A stretch of DNA of 64,000 nucleotides from JABWBH01 sp964526695 (GCA_964526695.1 CAZGJA010000130.1:1-64000), one strand, 5' to 3'. Shown: positions 18,686 through 27,816, numbered from the stretch's first letter. Translations and numbers: made by a program. The notes: generated from the letters alone by a model not told the origin.

Positions 18686-18846
18686 GGCCGGTGGCCAAAC
18701 TCCGGGAGGCGACTCACGTCAAAGCGACCCGCGCGCGGACCATCGCAGGCGCCGCCCTGTCGGGAAAAACGCTGCTCTGTCCGGGTGGCGCCAACGGTCC
18801 TGCTTCACCGACGTCCCGCACGGTTCCGTTCGCCGGCCGACTCGTC

Positions 18847-20661
18847 TTACATCCGGTCCGCGGTCTTCGCGCCTTCCTCGAAGCGCTTCAGAGCGGCTTC
18901 CAGGTCGGCGATCGACGTGATGCCCGCTTTCTTCGCCAGGTCCAGCGACTTGCGCTCCAGCTCGACGGCCTCCTGCTTGGCGCCGGTCTCGAACTTCGCC
19001 AGCGCCAACGTATCGAGGTACGCCCAGTTCTGGCCGCCGGAGACCTCGTGGCACTTCAGCGCGGCCTTCAGCCCAAGCTCGTTGAACTGCCCTTTCAAAC
19101 CGTCCTCGGTCAGCACCGCCCACGCGAAGCTGTTCAGCGCGCCGGCGCTGTTCGATGCCTTTTCGAGGAAGTACTCCCCGGTGGCGAGCGCGGCGGAGCG
19201 GTCCTTGAGGCTCGTGGCCTGCACGCGGAACTTGGTCTCGACCAGCATCACGTCATCCGGTTGCGAGGCGAGCGCCGCGTCCAGCGTCTTCAGCGCCATC
19301 GCCGAACCCTTGCCGGCGAGCTTCGGTGACGACAACGAGCGGGCGAGCGAACCGAGGATCATCGAATCCTGCTTCAGCAGCAGCTCGCTGTTCTTTTCCG
19401 CGACTTGCAGCGCTTCGTTGCCCTGGTCCACGGCGATCAGCGTGTCGATCAGCGTCAGATAGCCCCGGCCTTCCTCCGGCTTCAGCTCCACGGTGCGCCG
19501 CGCGGCCTTGAGGGCGAGCGGCTTGAACTCCTCGCTGCCCTGGATGGATCGCAGCGAAAACGCCAGGACGGACATCGTCGTCGCGTTGTCCCACCCGCTG
19601 GTCAGCGCCTGCTCAGACGCCTTTTTCGCCACCTCCAGCCCGCGACCCTGCATCTGCGGCGCGGTCAGCGTGCGCACCAGCGAGCTGAGCTGCGCCGGAT
19701 CGTTCTTCACGATGAGGTCCAGCGACTCCTTCGCGGCGTTCACTGCGTCGTCCGTCTTACCGGCCGCGGCGTACACGTCGATCGCCGTCAGGCGCATGGC
19801 CGCGTCCTCCGGCTTCAGCTCGATCGCGCGCTTGGCGGCCTTCTCCGCGATGGCCTGGAGCTGCTCCGTCGGCTTTCCATAGCGGATCGTCGAGGCGAGG
19901 ATGTTGAGTTCGTCGGCATTGTCCGCGCCGAGTCGCAGCGCCGTCTCCGCCGCGGCCAGGGCTTTCTCCGGCGACGCGAGCTGCCCCGCGTACAGGGTGA
20001 CCCGCTCGCGCCACGGACCGGGGTCCTCGGGATTCAGAACGGACAGCGCCTCCAGCGTGCGGATCGAGTCGTCCCACGCCTGCGCGGACCGCTTCTGCGC
20101 GAAACGTTTTTCCAACATGCCGTTCAGCTTGAACAGCCCGATGTCGTGCTTGTCCGCCAGCACCGCGGCGAGCGGCTTGTCCAGGTCCATCGGGTGTCCG
20201 ATCCACGCGACCTTGCCCGCGCGGTCGATGATGAACGACGTGGGGATGCCGTTCTGCCCGGCGGCCTTCATGTAGGCGTCGTTGGTGGCGGCGTCGCCGT
20301 CGAACGCGACGGTGTAGCCCATCTTGTCCTGGTTCTCCTTGACGAACTGCTCGACTTTTTCGAGGGCGTTGTTGGGGTCGGGCTTGGTCACGCCGATGAT
20401 GCGGAGACCCTGGTCCGCGTACTTCTTCTGGATCTCGGTCAGGTGGGGCATCGAGCGGATGCACGGACCGCACCATGTCGCCCAGAACTCGAGAATGACG
20501 ACCTTTTGCCCCTGCACGGCCGCGAGTTCGACGGGATCGCCCTGCACCCACTTGGTGATGGCGATCGGCGGCGCGTCGTCCCCCATCTCCAGATCGGCGA
20601 ACAGCGGTGAACCGATCAGCCCAACCACCAGTCCCAGCACCCACATCCGATTGCCTTGCAT
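18847..20661 (-). CDS. Exported thioredoxin-like (TlpA/ResA type) protein with TPR-like C-terminal half
   Basis: A 604-residue protein with a signal peptide (about 1-22), then a TlpA/ResA-type thioredoxin domain with the redox motif ATWCGPC (Cys64 and Cys67) and the cis-Pro region NGIPTSFIIDRAG. From about residue 190 to the end it is alpha-helical and repetitive, with Ala/Leu-rich TPR-like units such as ALAAAETALRLGADNADELN. It probably acts in the periplasm on thiol-disulfide exchange or as a scaffolded reductase. ATG 20661 has an AAGGAG ribosome site at ideal spacing; the ATG two codons earlier is a close alternative. Confidence 0.87.
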   Translation of the reverse strand: MQGNRMWVLGLVVGLIGSPLFADLEMGDDAPPIAITKWVQGDPVELAAVQGQKVVILEFWATWCGPCIRSMPHLTEIQKKYADQGLRIIGVTKPDPNNALEKVEQFVKENQDKMGYTVAFDGDAATNDAYMKAAGQNGIPTSFIIDRAGKVAWIGHPMDLDKPLAAVLADKHDIGLFKLNGMLEKRFAQKRSAQAWDDSIRTLEALSVLNPEDPGPWRERVTLYAGQLASPEKALAAAETALRLGADNADELNILASTIRYGKPTEQLQAIAEKAAKRAIELKPEDAAMRLTAIDVYAAAGKTDDAVNAAKESLDLIVKNDPAQLSSLVRTLTAPQMQGRGLEVAKKASEQALTSGWDNATTMSVLAFSLRSIQGSEEFKPLALKAARRTVELKPEEGRGYLTLIDTLIAVDQGNEALQVAEKNSELLLKQDSMILGSLARSLSSPKLAGKGSAMALKTLDAALASQPDDVMLVETKFRVQATSLKDRSAALATGEYFLEKASNSAGALNSFAWAVLTEDGLKGQFNELGLKAALKCHEVSGGQNWAYLDTLALAKFETGAKQEAVELERKSLDLAKKAGITSIADLEAALKRFEEGAKTADRM

Positions 20662-20748
20662 GACCATCTCCTTCTCCACGAGGAAGCCCAAGCCCGTCCC
20701 CTGCCATGCCAGACATGATAACACAAACGTCGGTCGTGCAGCACAGGG

Positions 20749-20783
20749 GGGTGGCACGGTCTGGCGCACTCGCCGGGCCGTGG
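20749..20783 (-). repeat. Dispersed hairpin repeat family A, copy 5 (inverted)
   Basis: GGGTGGCACGGTCTGGCG-CACT-CGCCGGGCCGTGG, with one stem mismatch relative to the other copies. An extended flank (CGCGCACGCCACGGGTCCG) matches the reverse of the region upstream of copy 2. Confidence 0.8.
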
Positions 20784-20907
20784 TGGATGAGGAACGATCG
20801 CCGCTTCGCGCACGCCACGGGTCCGTTGCTGCGGACCTATCAGCCCGTGGCGGAAGTCTGCGGAGCTGGATTTTGCCCCCCCGGCCGCATCGGGATTCCC
20901 GGCAAAT

Positions 20908-20927
20908 GACCGGCTGGAAAGCCGGTC
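20908..20927. repeat. Dispersed hairpin repeat family B, copy 2
   Basis: The same perfect stem-loop GACCGGCT-GGAA-AGCCGGTC as at 12673. Confidence 0.85.
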
Positions 20928-21027
20928 CCAAGCAGCAATCCTCTTCACCACGGACTGCTATGCCACCCGGCAATATCTCCCGGCCATACCACAGAGTCGT
21001 GCCCATGGGCCGACCTCGTTCGTCGAA

Positions 21028-21399
21028 TCAGACGTGGCCGTCGCTCTGCCGCGATCCGTGCTCCGCCGCAATCACGCTGTGAATGCCGCCGCGGACGGTC
21101 CAGCGGGTCCGAACCCGCATCCACCGGGGCCGGCACGCCGCGACCAGGTCGTTGAGGATCACGTTGGTGACATCTTCATAGAAGATGCCGCGACTGCGGT
21201 ACTGCTGCAGATACAGCTTGAGGCTCTTGAGTTCGACGCAGCGTTCCCCCGCGATGTACTTGAGGCGGAGGCGCGCAAAATCCGGCTGCCCGGTCATCGG
21301 GCACAGGCTGGTGAACTCATGCACGACGTGCTCGATGACGTAGGCGCGGCCCGGGTGCGGGTTGGGGAACGTTTCAAGGATGGACGAATCTGACGCCAT
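21028..21399 (-). CDS. queF: NADPH-dependent preQ0 (7-cyano-7-deazaguanine) reductase
   Basis: A 123-residue enzyme of the short (type I) QueF family, which reduces preQ0 to preQ1 in queuosine tRNA modification. The catalytic Cys33 lies in SLCPMTGQPDFARL, with Asp40 in the same motif. Downstream are ELKSLKLYLQQYRSRGIFYED and the C-terminal RWTVRGGI. The length is exactly that of unimodular QueF. It is followed closely, upstream in transcription order, by the xerD-like gene. No other queuosine genes are nearby. Confidence 0.95.
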   Translation of the reverse strand: MASDSSILETFPNPHPGRAYVIEHVVHEFTSLCPMTGQPDFARLRLKYIAGERCVELKSLKLYLQQYRSRGIFYEDVTNVILNDLVAACRPRWMRVRTRWTVRGGIHSVIAAEHGSRQSDGHV

Positions 21400-21423
21400 G
21401 CCGCCGTCGCAACCCCGCGCGGG

Positions 21424-22350
21424 TTACGGGCGCGGGTGACACTTCTGATGAACGTGCTTCAGCCGGAGTGGGTCCACGTGGGTGTAGATCTGAGTCGTGG
21501 TCACGTCCGCGTGCCCCAGCAACTCCTGCACCACGCGAAGGTCCGCCCCGCCCGACAGCAAATGCGTCGCAAAGCAGTGCCGCAGCAGATGCGGATGCAC
21601 GTTCTTGCCGATGCCCGCCATCCTACCGTACTTGTGCACCAGCCGCCACATGTTCGTCCGGTCGAGCGCGCGACCCGTGCGCGACAGAAACAGCTTGCTG
21701 CTGCGCCGCTCCCGAAGAAGCTGAGGCCGCAGCGCTTCGAGATACTCGGTGACGGCGTCGATGGCGGGGCGGCCGATCGGCACGATGCGTTCCTTGTTCC
21801 CCTTGCCGATGCAGCGGAGGTATCCGACCTTGAGGTTGACCTGCCCCACGTCGAGCGAGGACAGCTCGCTGACGCGAAGTCCGGTGGCGTACATCAGTTC
21901 GAGCAGCGCCCGGTCGCGCAGGTAATACTCGTCATCGGGCGCGGGCGCGCTGAGCAGCGCGTCCACTTCCGGCACATGCAGGCTGTGAGGGATGCGGTTC
22001 CACTGCCGCGGCGTCTCGATCAGCGTGGCCAGGTCGTGGCGGATCTGCCGCTCCGTGTGCAGGAAGCGCAGGAACATCTTGATGGACATCAGGTGCCGCG
22101 AGATCGACGCGATGGACAGCCCGCGCTCCTGAAGCCGGATGAGATGGGCCTGGAGATCCTGCATGGACAGGTCCGCCAGGTAAACGTCCATCTCCGCCAG
22201 GTGGTTCCAGAACTCGTTGAGGTCGCGCTGGTAGGCGGAGATGGTGTTCCCCGCCAGTCCGCACTCGTTGAACAGATAGTCGAGAAAACGCTTGACCAGC
22301 GGCGGCGTGGCCGGTCTGGTGCTTCTCGGGGGAGTGGCGGCCAGCAACAT
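21424..22350 (-). CDS. xerD: Tyrosine recombinase, XerD/XerC type
   Basis: A 308-residue site-specific recombinase expected to resolve chromosome dimers with a Xer partner. The N-terminal SAM-like domain covers about residues 15-105. Catalytic residues are in place: Arg159 (TGLRVSELSSL), Lys183, His254 and Arg257 (HPHLLRHCFATHLL), His280 (LLGHADVTTTQIYTHV) and the nucleophile Tyr289. The length and motifs fit core XerC/D rather than a phage or integron integrase. The ATG at 22350 has GGAG nine bases upstream. Distinguishing XerD from XerC needs a tree. Confidence 0.93.
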   Translation of the reverse strand: MLLAATPPRSTRPATPPLVKRFLDYLFNECGLAGNTISAYQRDLNEFWNHLAEMDVYLADLSMQDLQAHLIRLQERGLSIASISRHLMSIKMFLRFLHTERQIRHDLATLIETPRQWNRIPHSLHVPEVDALLSAPAPDDEYYLRDRALLELMYATGLRVSELSSLDVGQVNLKVGYLRCIGKGNKERIVPIGRPAIDAVTEYLEALRPQLLRERRSSKLFLSRTGRALDRTNMWRLVHKYGRMAGIGKNVHPHLLRHCFATHLLSGGADLRVVQELLGHADVTTTQIYTHVDPLRLKHVHQKCHPRP

Positions 22351-22764
22351 GATGACATCTCCGACCCAGTAAGTGCGGCGGTCGCCTCGACTCGCCCGCA
22401 CAGGGGACGCGGACCTCCAAGCCCGCGATCAGCACGATCCTACTCCCGCCGAACCGTCAAAGGAAGCAGAGTTTACCGAGATTAACATTTATGGGACGGT
22501 CCGATGGTCCTGAGTGCGTTCCCTCAGAATGCCTACTTCGGCCTGTAGAGGCATCTGCCTTCATGGTTTCTTGGCAGTGGGGGGCGTTTTCTTTCTTGGG
22601 AAGGGTGGGTTCCGTCGCCGGGCGGGGATGGCAGAGGGCGCGGGCACCCGCCGGGGCGGCGCAGAGCTCGGCGGGGCGCTGCCAGGCGCCTGGCGCTGTC
22701 GGGCAGGGAATGAAGTACGCTGCATCAAGGGGACCGACAGCGGACCATGGGTGGAGGAATCCGA
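22351..22764. other. Divergent intergenic region, no gene seen
   Basis: This 414-bp gap separates xerD (minus) and the sigma factor (plus). It contains GC-rich sequence and no recognised RNA or repeat. Confidence 0.5.
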
Positions 22765-23406
22765 ATGCGTGAACCGTCGCCCGGCATCGATCCCGCAAAT
22801 GGCGGCCCCGACCCGCAGGCGCTTACGAGACTCCTCAGCGAGCACTCCGAGACGTTGCGCGCGGCCATCGAGCCGAAGATCCCGGATCGGCTGCGATCCG
22901 TCCTTTCCGCCGAGGACGTCCTTCAGCAGACGTTCCTTGACGCGTTCCTCGACATGCGGAACTTCATCCCCAGCGACGAAAGCTCCTTCTTCCGCTGGCT
23001 TCGCAAGCTGGCCGAGAACAACCTCATCGAAGCGATCCGCGCGCTGGACGCGGAAAAACGCGGAGGCCGGGCGCGACGGGTGGCGACATTGGGCGTGGAT
23101 CCCTGCACGTCCATCCTCGATCGACTCGTCCCCGTCCTGACTCGAACTTCGCCACCGCACGCCGCTGCCTTGCGCGAGGCCTCGCTCGCCGTCCGTGAAG
23201 CGATCGCGCGCCTGCCCGAGGCGTACCGTGCGGCGGTCGAGCTGTACGACATCGAGGGTCGGGATATCGCCGACGTGGCCGCGACGCTGTCTCGAAGTCC
23301 CGGCGCGGTGCACCTCCTTCGCAATCGCGCTTTTGCCCGCCTTCGAGAGCAGTTGACCGCCTTCGTGACAAATCTTTCGCAGCGAAGCGTAAACCCTGGC
23401 GGGTAG
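22765..23406 (+). CDS. ECF-type RNA polymerase sigma factor
   Basis: A 213-residue sigma-70-family factor of the sort abundant in Planctomycetota. Region 2 is around EDVLQQTFLDAFLDMRNFIP followed by FFRWLRKLAENNLIEAIRAL. Region 4 is around AIARLPEAYRAAVELYDIEGRDIADVAATLSRSPGAVHLLRNRAFARLRE, a helix-turn-helix (described here in parts). ATG 22765 has a strong GGAGG ribosome site; ATG 22747 lies upstream without one. The gene precedes a Ser/Thr kinase by 146 bp in the same direction, a typical planctomycete arrangement that suggests phosphorylation control of this sigma factor. Confidence 0.9.
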   Translation: MREPSPGIDPANGGPDPQALTRLLSEHSETLRAAIEPKIPDRLRSVLSAEDVLQQTFLDAFLDMRNFIPSDESSFFRWLRKLAENNLIEAIRALDAEKRGGRARRVATLGVDPCTSILDRLVPVLTRTSPPHAAALREASLAVREAIARLPEAYRAAVELYDIEGRDIADVAATLSRSPGAVHLLRNRAFARLREQLTAFVTNLSQRSVNPGG

Positions 23407-23457
23407 TTCTCGCTTGTATCCTCAGAGGCCGGCTCGGCCGCGCGGGATCGGAGCCGA

Positions 23458-23526
23458 GCAGCACGAACCTCCGGGGCGTGCCTCTTAAGGCGGCCAAGGG
23501 TGGGCAGCACGAACCTCCGGGGCGTG
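23458..23526 (+). repeat. 23-bp direct repeat upstream of the kinase
   Basis: GCAGCACGAACCTCCGGGGCGTG occurs at 23458-23480 and again at 23504-23526 (the sequence is 23 bases; its core is GCACGAACCTCCGGGGCG). The AACCT core resembles the -35 element of some ECF promoters, but no -10 partner is clear. Confidence 0.7.
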
Positions 23527-23552
23527 TGCCAGGCATCGAGGGGAGAACCGCG

Positions 23553-25826
23553 ATGAAGACTGCAGGCATCATGACGCAGGACCGGCCGCTCGATCGCCTG
23601 ATTGGCGAAGCTCGACGCCAGGCCGAGGCGTTGGGCAAGAGCGCTGCGGACTCCTCCTCTTCCGCTGACGGCGCGTTCGCCACCGCCTCCACTGTCGAAA
23701 TCTCCCGAGCCGACGCGATTCCCGGATATCAGATCGTGCGCGAGATTCACCGCGGCGGGCAGGGCGTCGTCTATCAGGCCGTGCACGAATCGACCGAGCG
23801 CGACGTGGCGATCAAGGTGCTCCATGGCGGCCACGCCGCCGTCGCGCCGCAGCATGGCCGCATGGACCGCGAGATCGAAATCCTCCGCGACCTCGACCAT
23901 CCCAACATCGTGCCCGTGCAGGACATCGGCATCGTCGAAGGCCGGCCGTACCTCGTCATGCCCTACATCGTCGGCCGCCCGCTCGACGAGTATGCCGCGG
24001 ACATGAATCTCGACGTCCGCGAGACGCTCGAGCTCTTCGCCGAAATCTGCGACGCGGTGCAGGCCGCGCATCTTCGCGGCGTGATGCACCGCGACCTCAA
24101 GCCCGGCAACATCCGCGTGGACGACGACGGAGTTCCGCACGTGCTGGACTTCGGGCTGGCGAAGTTCGCCGAACCGGAGGGGCACGACCCTTCGATCACG
24201 CAGACCGGGCACTTTGTGGGATCGCTCCCGTGGGCCAGCCCCGAGCAGGCCGAGGGGCGACGGGGCGTGGACCTGCGCACGGACGTGTACTCGCTGGGCG
24301 TCATCCTGTATCAGTTGGCCACCGCCCGGCTCCCGCACGACCCGACCGGCTCGATCCGCGAGGTGCTCAATCGCATCGCGCTCGAAGCGCCTCCGCACCC
24401 GCGCACGCTGTGCCCGGACCTCGACGAGGACGTGGACGTCATCATCATGAAATGCCTCACGAAGGAGCCGCAGCGCCGCTACCAGTCGGCCGGCGAGGTG
24501 GCGGATGACGTTCGGAGGTTCCTCACGCAGCGCCCCATCGAGGCGCGGCGGGATTCGTTCACCTACGCCGCCCGGAAATTCGCCCGCCGCAACAAACTGC
24601 CCGTGAGTTTAGCGGCGGCGCTTTTATTGGTCTTGCTAACCGGCGTGCCGGCGCTCGTCATATCTCGGCAACAAGTTGTGATCGAGCGCGACCGGGCGAC
24701 GGTCAGTGCTCATGATGCCAAGAACGCCGCTCATGATGCCAAGGAGGCCTTAGATTTCATCGCGAGCATGCTCAGCCGCGAGAGCTTACAGGATGATGGG
24801 GCGGTGTTCGTGGAAGCGCAGAATAGAATGCTCAGCGAGGCCGTTAAGCTGCTCGACGCTATGGGGGATAACCAACCGGGGATGCAGTGGCGCGTGCGAA
24901 GGGCGGTCGTGAGGCAGTACGCAATTCTGCAGGACGGTCCCGCCGCGATCGCCCAGTCTGACAAGGCTCTCGAGATGGCCCGGCGCGCGTTCGGGGCTGA
25001 TTCCGACGAGGCCGCCAATGAGCTTATCGAGCACGGCGCGACGCTCGCGAGGTGGGGCGACGTCGCAACGGGGGAGGAATTCATAAGGGAAGGGTCTGCA
25101 CTGCTTCTGGAGCGGTACGGCTCGAACGATCCTGGGGTGGTGAGGGCGCGCGGGGAGCTTGCAGTCTGCGCCAGAATGCGAGGCGACTACGCTGAATTCG
25201 ACCGCCTGATGAACTCAAACCTGGCCTTCTTTCGAGCCTTCACGGGGCCGGATTCCCGCGATCTTCGAGGCGCCCTGAAGACCTATGGCGATGAACTCGA
25301 TGCCCAAGGAAGGGACGAAGAGGCGGCGACGCGGAAAGTGGAGGCGCTCGCGCTCTACGAGAAGGATCCCTCCGTCAGTGACGAACATCTGGCCCATGTC
25401 CAGCATAGCTTGGCGGTGACACTGCGCAAACTGGAACGGCTCGCCGAGGCCGAGCCGCTGGCATGGAAGTCTTGGGAGACCCGCAAGGCGCTCTTCCCGC
25501 CTGAGCATTACAACGCCATTTACCGAGGCGTCTCGGCGGGCAACCTCGGGATCATCCTCGCTCGCCAGGGATGCTTTTCCGAGGCCGAGACGTGGCTGCT
25601 GGAAGGCCACGATCTCTGCGAACGATCGCTGTGGCCCGATTCCGCGCGGCAGCAATGGGGTGGTGAGATCGCGGGGTTTCTGATTGAGTTCTACGAAAGC
25701 TGGGAAGGGGCCGAACCGGGATGTGGATACAGTGAGAACGCCGAGATTTGGCGGCGGAAATCCCAACCCGATGACCCGTTGGAAACCAACGCTGATCTGA
25801 ATCTGCCTGATCCGAATGAACCCTAG
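23553..25826 (+). CDS. Transmembrane Ser/Thr protein kinase with TPR-like sensor half
   Basis: A 757-residue Hanks-type kinase. The glycine loop is HRGGQGVVYQAV, the catalytic Lys88 is in DVAIKVLH, the catalytic Asp181 is in MHRDLKPGNI, the metal-binding DFG is at 199-201, and the activation segment is GSLPWASPEQAEG. A membrane helix follows at about 349-370. The C-terminal 370 residues are outside the membrane and consist of TPR-like helical pairs. ATG 23553 has a GAGGGGAG ribosome site. It follows the ECF sigma factor and probably controls it or responds to envelope signals. The substrates are unknown. Confidence 0.93.
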   Translation: MKTAGIMTQDRPLDRLIGEARRQAEALGKSAADSSSSADGAFATASTVEISRADAIPGYQIVREIHRGGQGVVYQAVHESTERDVAIKVLHGGHAAVAPQHGRMDREIEILRDLDHPNIVPVQDIGIVEGRPYLVMPYIVGRPLDEYAADMNLDVRETLELFAEICDAVQAAHLRGVMHRDLKPGNIRVDDDGVPHVLDFGLAKFAEPEGHDPSITQTGHFVGSLPWASPEQAEGRRGVDLRTDVYSLGVILYQLATARLPHDPTGSIREVLNRIALEAPPHPRTLCPDLDEDVDVIIMKCLTKEPQRRYQSAGEVADDVRRFLTQRPIEARRDSFTYAARKFARRNKLPVSLAAALLLVLLTGVPALVISRQQVVIERDRATVSAHDAKNAAHDAKEALDFIASMLSRESLQDDGAVFVEAQNRMLSEAVKLLDAMGDNQPGMQWRVRRAVVRQYAILQDGPAAIAQSDKALEMARRAFGADSDEAANELIEHGATLARWGDVATGEEFIREGSALLLERYGSNDPGVVRARGELAVCARMRGDYAEFDRLMNSNLAFFRAFTGPDSRDLRGALKTYGDELDAQGRDEEAATRKVEALALYEKDPSVSDEHLAHVQHSLAVTLRKLERLAEAEPLAWKSWETRKALFPPEHYNAIYRGVSAGNLGIILARQGCFSEAETWLLEGHDLCERSLWPDSARQQWGGEIAGFLIEFYESWEGAEPGCGYSENAEIWRRKSQPDDPLETNADLNLPDPNEP

Positions 25827-25842
25827 CCCCATCTGTTGATGA

Positions 25843-25884
25843 GGCGTCGCAAGGTGCGGCGCCCTTGAAAGTTCTCTTTTTTTT
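25843..25884 (+). terminator. Possible rho-independent terminator after the kinase
   Basis: An 8-bp stem GGCGTCGC / GCGGCGCC (one G-T pair) with loop AAGGT is followed 13 bases later by a run of eight T. The distance between stem and T run is longer than usual, so it may be weak or an attenuator for the following gene. Confidence 0.4.
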
Positions 25885-25895
25885 GGGAGGTCACC

Positions 25896-26846
25896 ATGTT
25901 GTCGAAAAGCAGTCTATCGGTGCGCGCGCAGGAGTGGGTGCGCGGTTGCAGGTTTGAGCTGGTGCTTGTTCTGCTGGCCGCCGCGGCTGTCGGAGCAGGC
26001 GCGCGGCAGGCTGTCGCACAGAACTTCTCGGATGGTTTTGAGGGCGATAGCATTGACCCGTATTGGGTGGTCTATGAGAGGTCCGGTACGGTCAGCCTGA
26101 CTACCGATGAGTTCCACTCCGGAAACCAATCTCTCGAGTGCTCGACATTCAATTCCGGAGAGAACAAGGGATTGCAGATCGATCATTGTTTCGACGAGCC
26201 GACTTATGGTCGCGTGTCTATCTGGGTAAAGGACACTGGCGCTAATGTACAGTCCAGCAACTATCTGACCTTGTGGCTCGTGAATCGAAAATTGAGCTAC
26301 ACGACTGACATCGGCGTCTTTGATTACGACCTCGGAGACGGCAGGGGGGGCGACGTCTACTACTATCGCAATTGGAATGACGGAAGCATGAACTCCATAA
26401 GGTCGTCCATTCAGCGAACTAACGTCTGGCACCAATGGGAGATCGAGTCCACGGCAAGCTCGTTCGCCATCCGTGTTGACGGAATCACACTCCATTCCGA
26501 GTCAGAGGGCATCCCCTTCGATTGCATCTCCTTCGGCATGCACGCGCCATCCTGGCGTCCGGCTTGGATCGCATATTATGATGACTTCCAGTTCATCGGA
26601 AGTGACTTGGATTGCACCCGTGTTGAACGCCTCAAAGTCGAGTGCAAGTGCGGGGATCTTACAGCGAGCATCAAGTCAGCGCTGCCTGAAGGCACCCAAC
26701 TGACGCTCGACAATGACGGTGACCGGCAAGTAGTCACCGTCAACGCCCGCGGCAAGGCCAAGGGGAAGTGGACCGATCAATCAGGCGTCCATACGGTCAG
26801 CGTGGCGCAGTGTCCCGAGCTTTCGCGTCAAACAAGCTGCGACTGA
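25896..26846 (+). CDS. Secreted protein with LamG-like domain and C-terminal cysteine module
   Basis: A 316-residue exported protein. The signal peptide runs to about residue 41 (cleavage near AVAQ). The central 200 residues start with FSDGFEGDSIDPYWVVYERSG and contain alternating strands typical of concanavalin/LamG-like jelly-roll domains. The last 75 residues form a small module with four or five cysteines and GDRQVVTVNARGKAKGKW, which resembles the C-terminal module of the secreted protein at 60933-61427. The ribosome site GGGAGG is strong. Its role is unknown; carbohydrate or surface binding is a guess from the fold. Confidence 0.75.
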   Translation: MLSKSSLSVRAQEWVRGCRFELVLVLLAAAAVGAGARQAVAQNFSDGFEGDSIDPYWVVYERSGTVSLTTDEFHSGNQSLECSTFNSGENKGLQIDHCFDEPTYGRVSIWVKDTGANVQSSNYLTLWLVNRKLSYTTDIGVFDYDLGDGRGGDVYYYRNWNDGSMNSIRSSIQRTNVWHQWEIESTASSFAIRVDGITLHSESEGIPFDCISFGMHAPSWRPAWIAYYDDFQFIGSDLDCTRVERLKVECKCGDLTASIKSALPEGTQLTLDNDGDRQVVTVNARGKAKGKWTDQSGVHTVSVAQCPELSRQTSCD

Positions 26847-26910
26847 TGCGAGCTTGCACAGCATCGCATCCCGAGGCTCCGAGCGGCGGTTGAGCATGCT
26901 GCCAACAATG

Positions 26911-26943
26911 GAGGCCCGGTCGGCTATTTGCCGATCGGGCCTC
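26911..26943. terminator. Strong bidirectional stem-loop between convergent genes
   Basis: A 13-bp stem, GAGGCCCGGTCGG against CCGATCGGGCCTC (one G-T wobble), with loop CTATTTG. It sits 60 bp from each of two convergent units: the secreted protein and the 3' end of the 18-kb benzoyl-CoA operon. The position supports termination from both sides, though no long T tract follows. Confidence 0.6.
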
Positions 26944-27003
26944 ATCTGTTCGCGGTCAGCGCTTCCCAATCCGCTGACTCATTCCATCGTTGTCCCAGAC
27001 AAA

Positions 27004-27816
27004 CTACGCGACGCCAACGAGTTCGCTTTGTTTCGCCTTCAAGTACCTTTGCAGACCCAGCAGCGCCGCGCCGTGCGCCACGACGTGCGACGGATGCTGC
27101 GGCACAAGGACCGGCTGGCCGAACTTTTCGCGGCAGGCGCGGACCATGCCCTCCTGCAATGCCACGCCGCCCACGAACACCACCGGGCCGTCCAGCCCCA
27201 CCATCCTGAGCTGGCTCAGCGCGCGACCCGCCAGCGACAGGTGCGAGCCGCACACGATGTCGGCCACGCTTCGCCCTTCGGAGACGTGGTTGATGATCTC
27301 GGATTCCGCCAGGACGGCGCACACGCTGCTGATGGGCTGCGGATCGGCGGCGGTCAGCGAGATCGTTCCCAGCTCGGCCAGCGGGATTTCCAGGTATCGC
27401 GCGACGCGCTCCAGAAAGCCGCCGCTGCCCGCGGCGCATTTCTCGTTGGCGCGGAACGTCTTGACCTTGCCGCCGTCGCGCAGGCAGATCGCCCGCGTGC
27501 TCTGCGAGCCCATGTCGAGCACAAAGCGAGCATCCGGGAAGGCGGCGTGCGCCCCGCGCGCCGCGCACGTCAGGTCGGTGATCTGGATTGACCGGTCGTC
27601 GAAGCTGTAGCGGCCAAAGCCCGTGGCCGCGATGTAGTCGATGTCGCCCGTCGTCAGGTTCGCCGACTCACAGGCCGCGGCGATCGCGCGGCGCCCGACG
27701 GCGTCGAAGTCCGCCCGGGACCGCTCCTGCCCATAACCGAGAACGCGGGCGGACTCGTCGAGAACGACGACCTTGACCGCGCCCGCACCCAGATCCACGC
27801 CCACGATGTATGCCAT
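27004..27816 (-). CDS. bzdQ: Benzoyl-CoA reductase, ATPase/activator subunit (BzdQ/BcrD-like)
   Basis: A 270-residue ASKHA-fold ATPase subunit of a class I benzoyl-CoA reductase. It would bind a [4Fe-4S] cluster at the dimer interface and drive low-potential electron transfer by ATP hydrolysis. The fold starts with VGVDLGAGAVKVVVLD. The cluster cysteines are Cys127 (KCAAGSG) and Cys166 (SVCAVL). The second ATP motif is LDMGSQSTRA, which has SQS where relatives have GGQD, and the adenine site FVGGVALQEGM follows. Its length matches the short Azoarcus-type subunits rather than the 438-residue Thauera BcrA. It is the last gene of the operon, 125 bp after the previous one. The assignment to Q rather than P rests on gene order. 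Confidence 0.88.
   Translation of the reverse strand: MAYIVGVDLGAGAVKVVVLDESARVLGYGQERSRADFDAVGRRAIAAACESANLTTGDIDYIAATGFGRYSFDDRSIQITDLTCAARGAHAAFPDARFVLDMGSQSTRAICLRDGGKVKTFRANEKCAAGSGGFLERVARYLEIPLAELGTISLTAADPQPISSVCAVLAESEIINHVSEGRSVADIVCGSHLSLAGRALSQLRMVGLDGPVVFVGGVALQEGMVRACREKFGQPVLVPQHPSHVVAHGAALLGLQRYLKAKQSELVGVA

Larger units (their letters stand above)
20662..21027. other. Intergenic with two dispersed repeats
   Basis: This 366-bp gap between two minus-strand genes contains hairpin family A copy 5 and family B copy 2. The stretch between them also resembles the flank of family A copies 2 and 3. No gene was seen. Confidence 0.6.
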
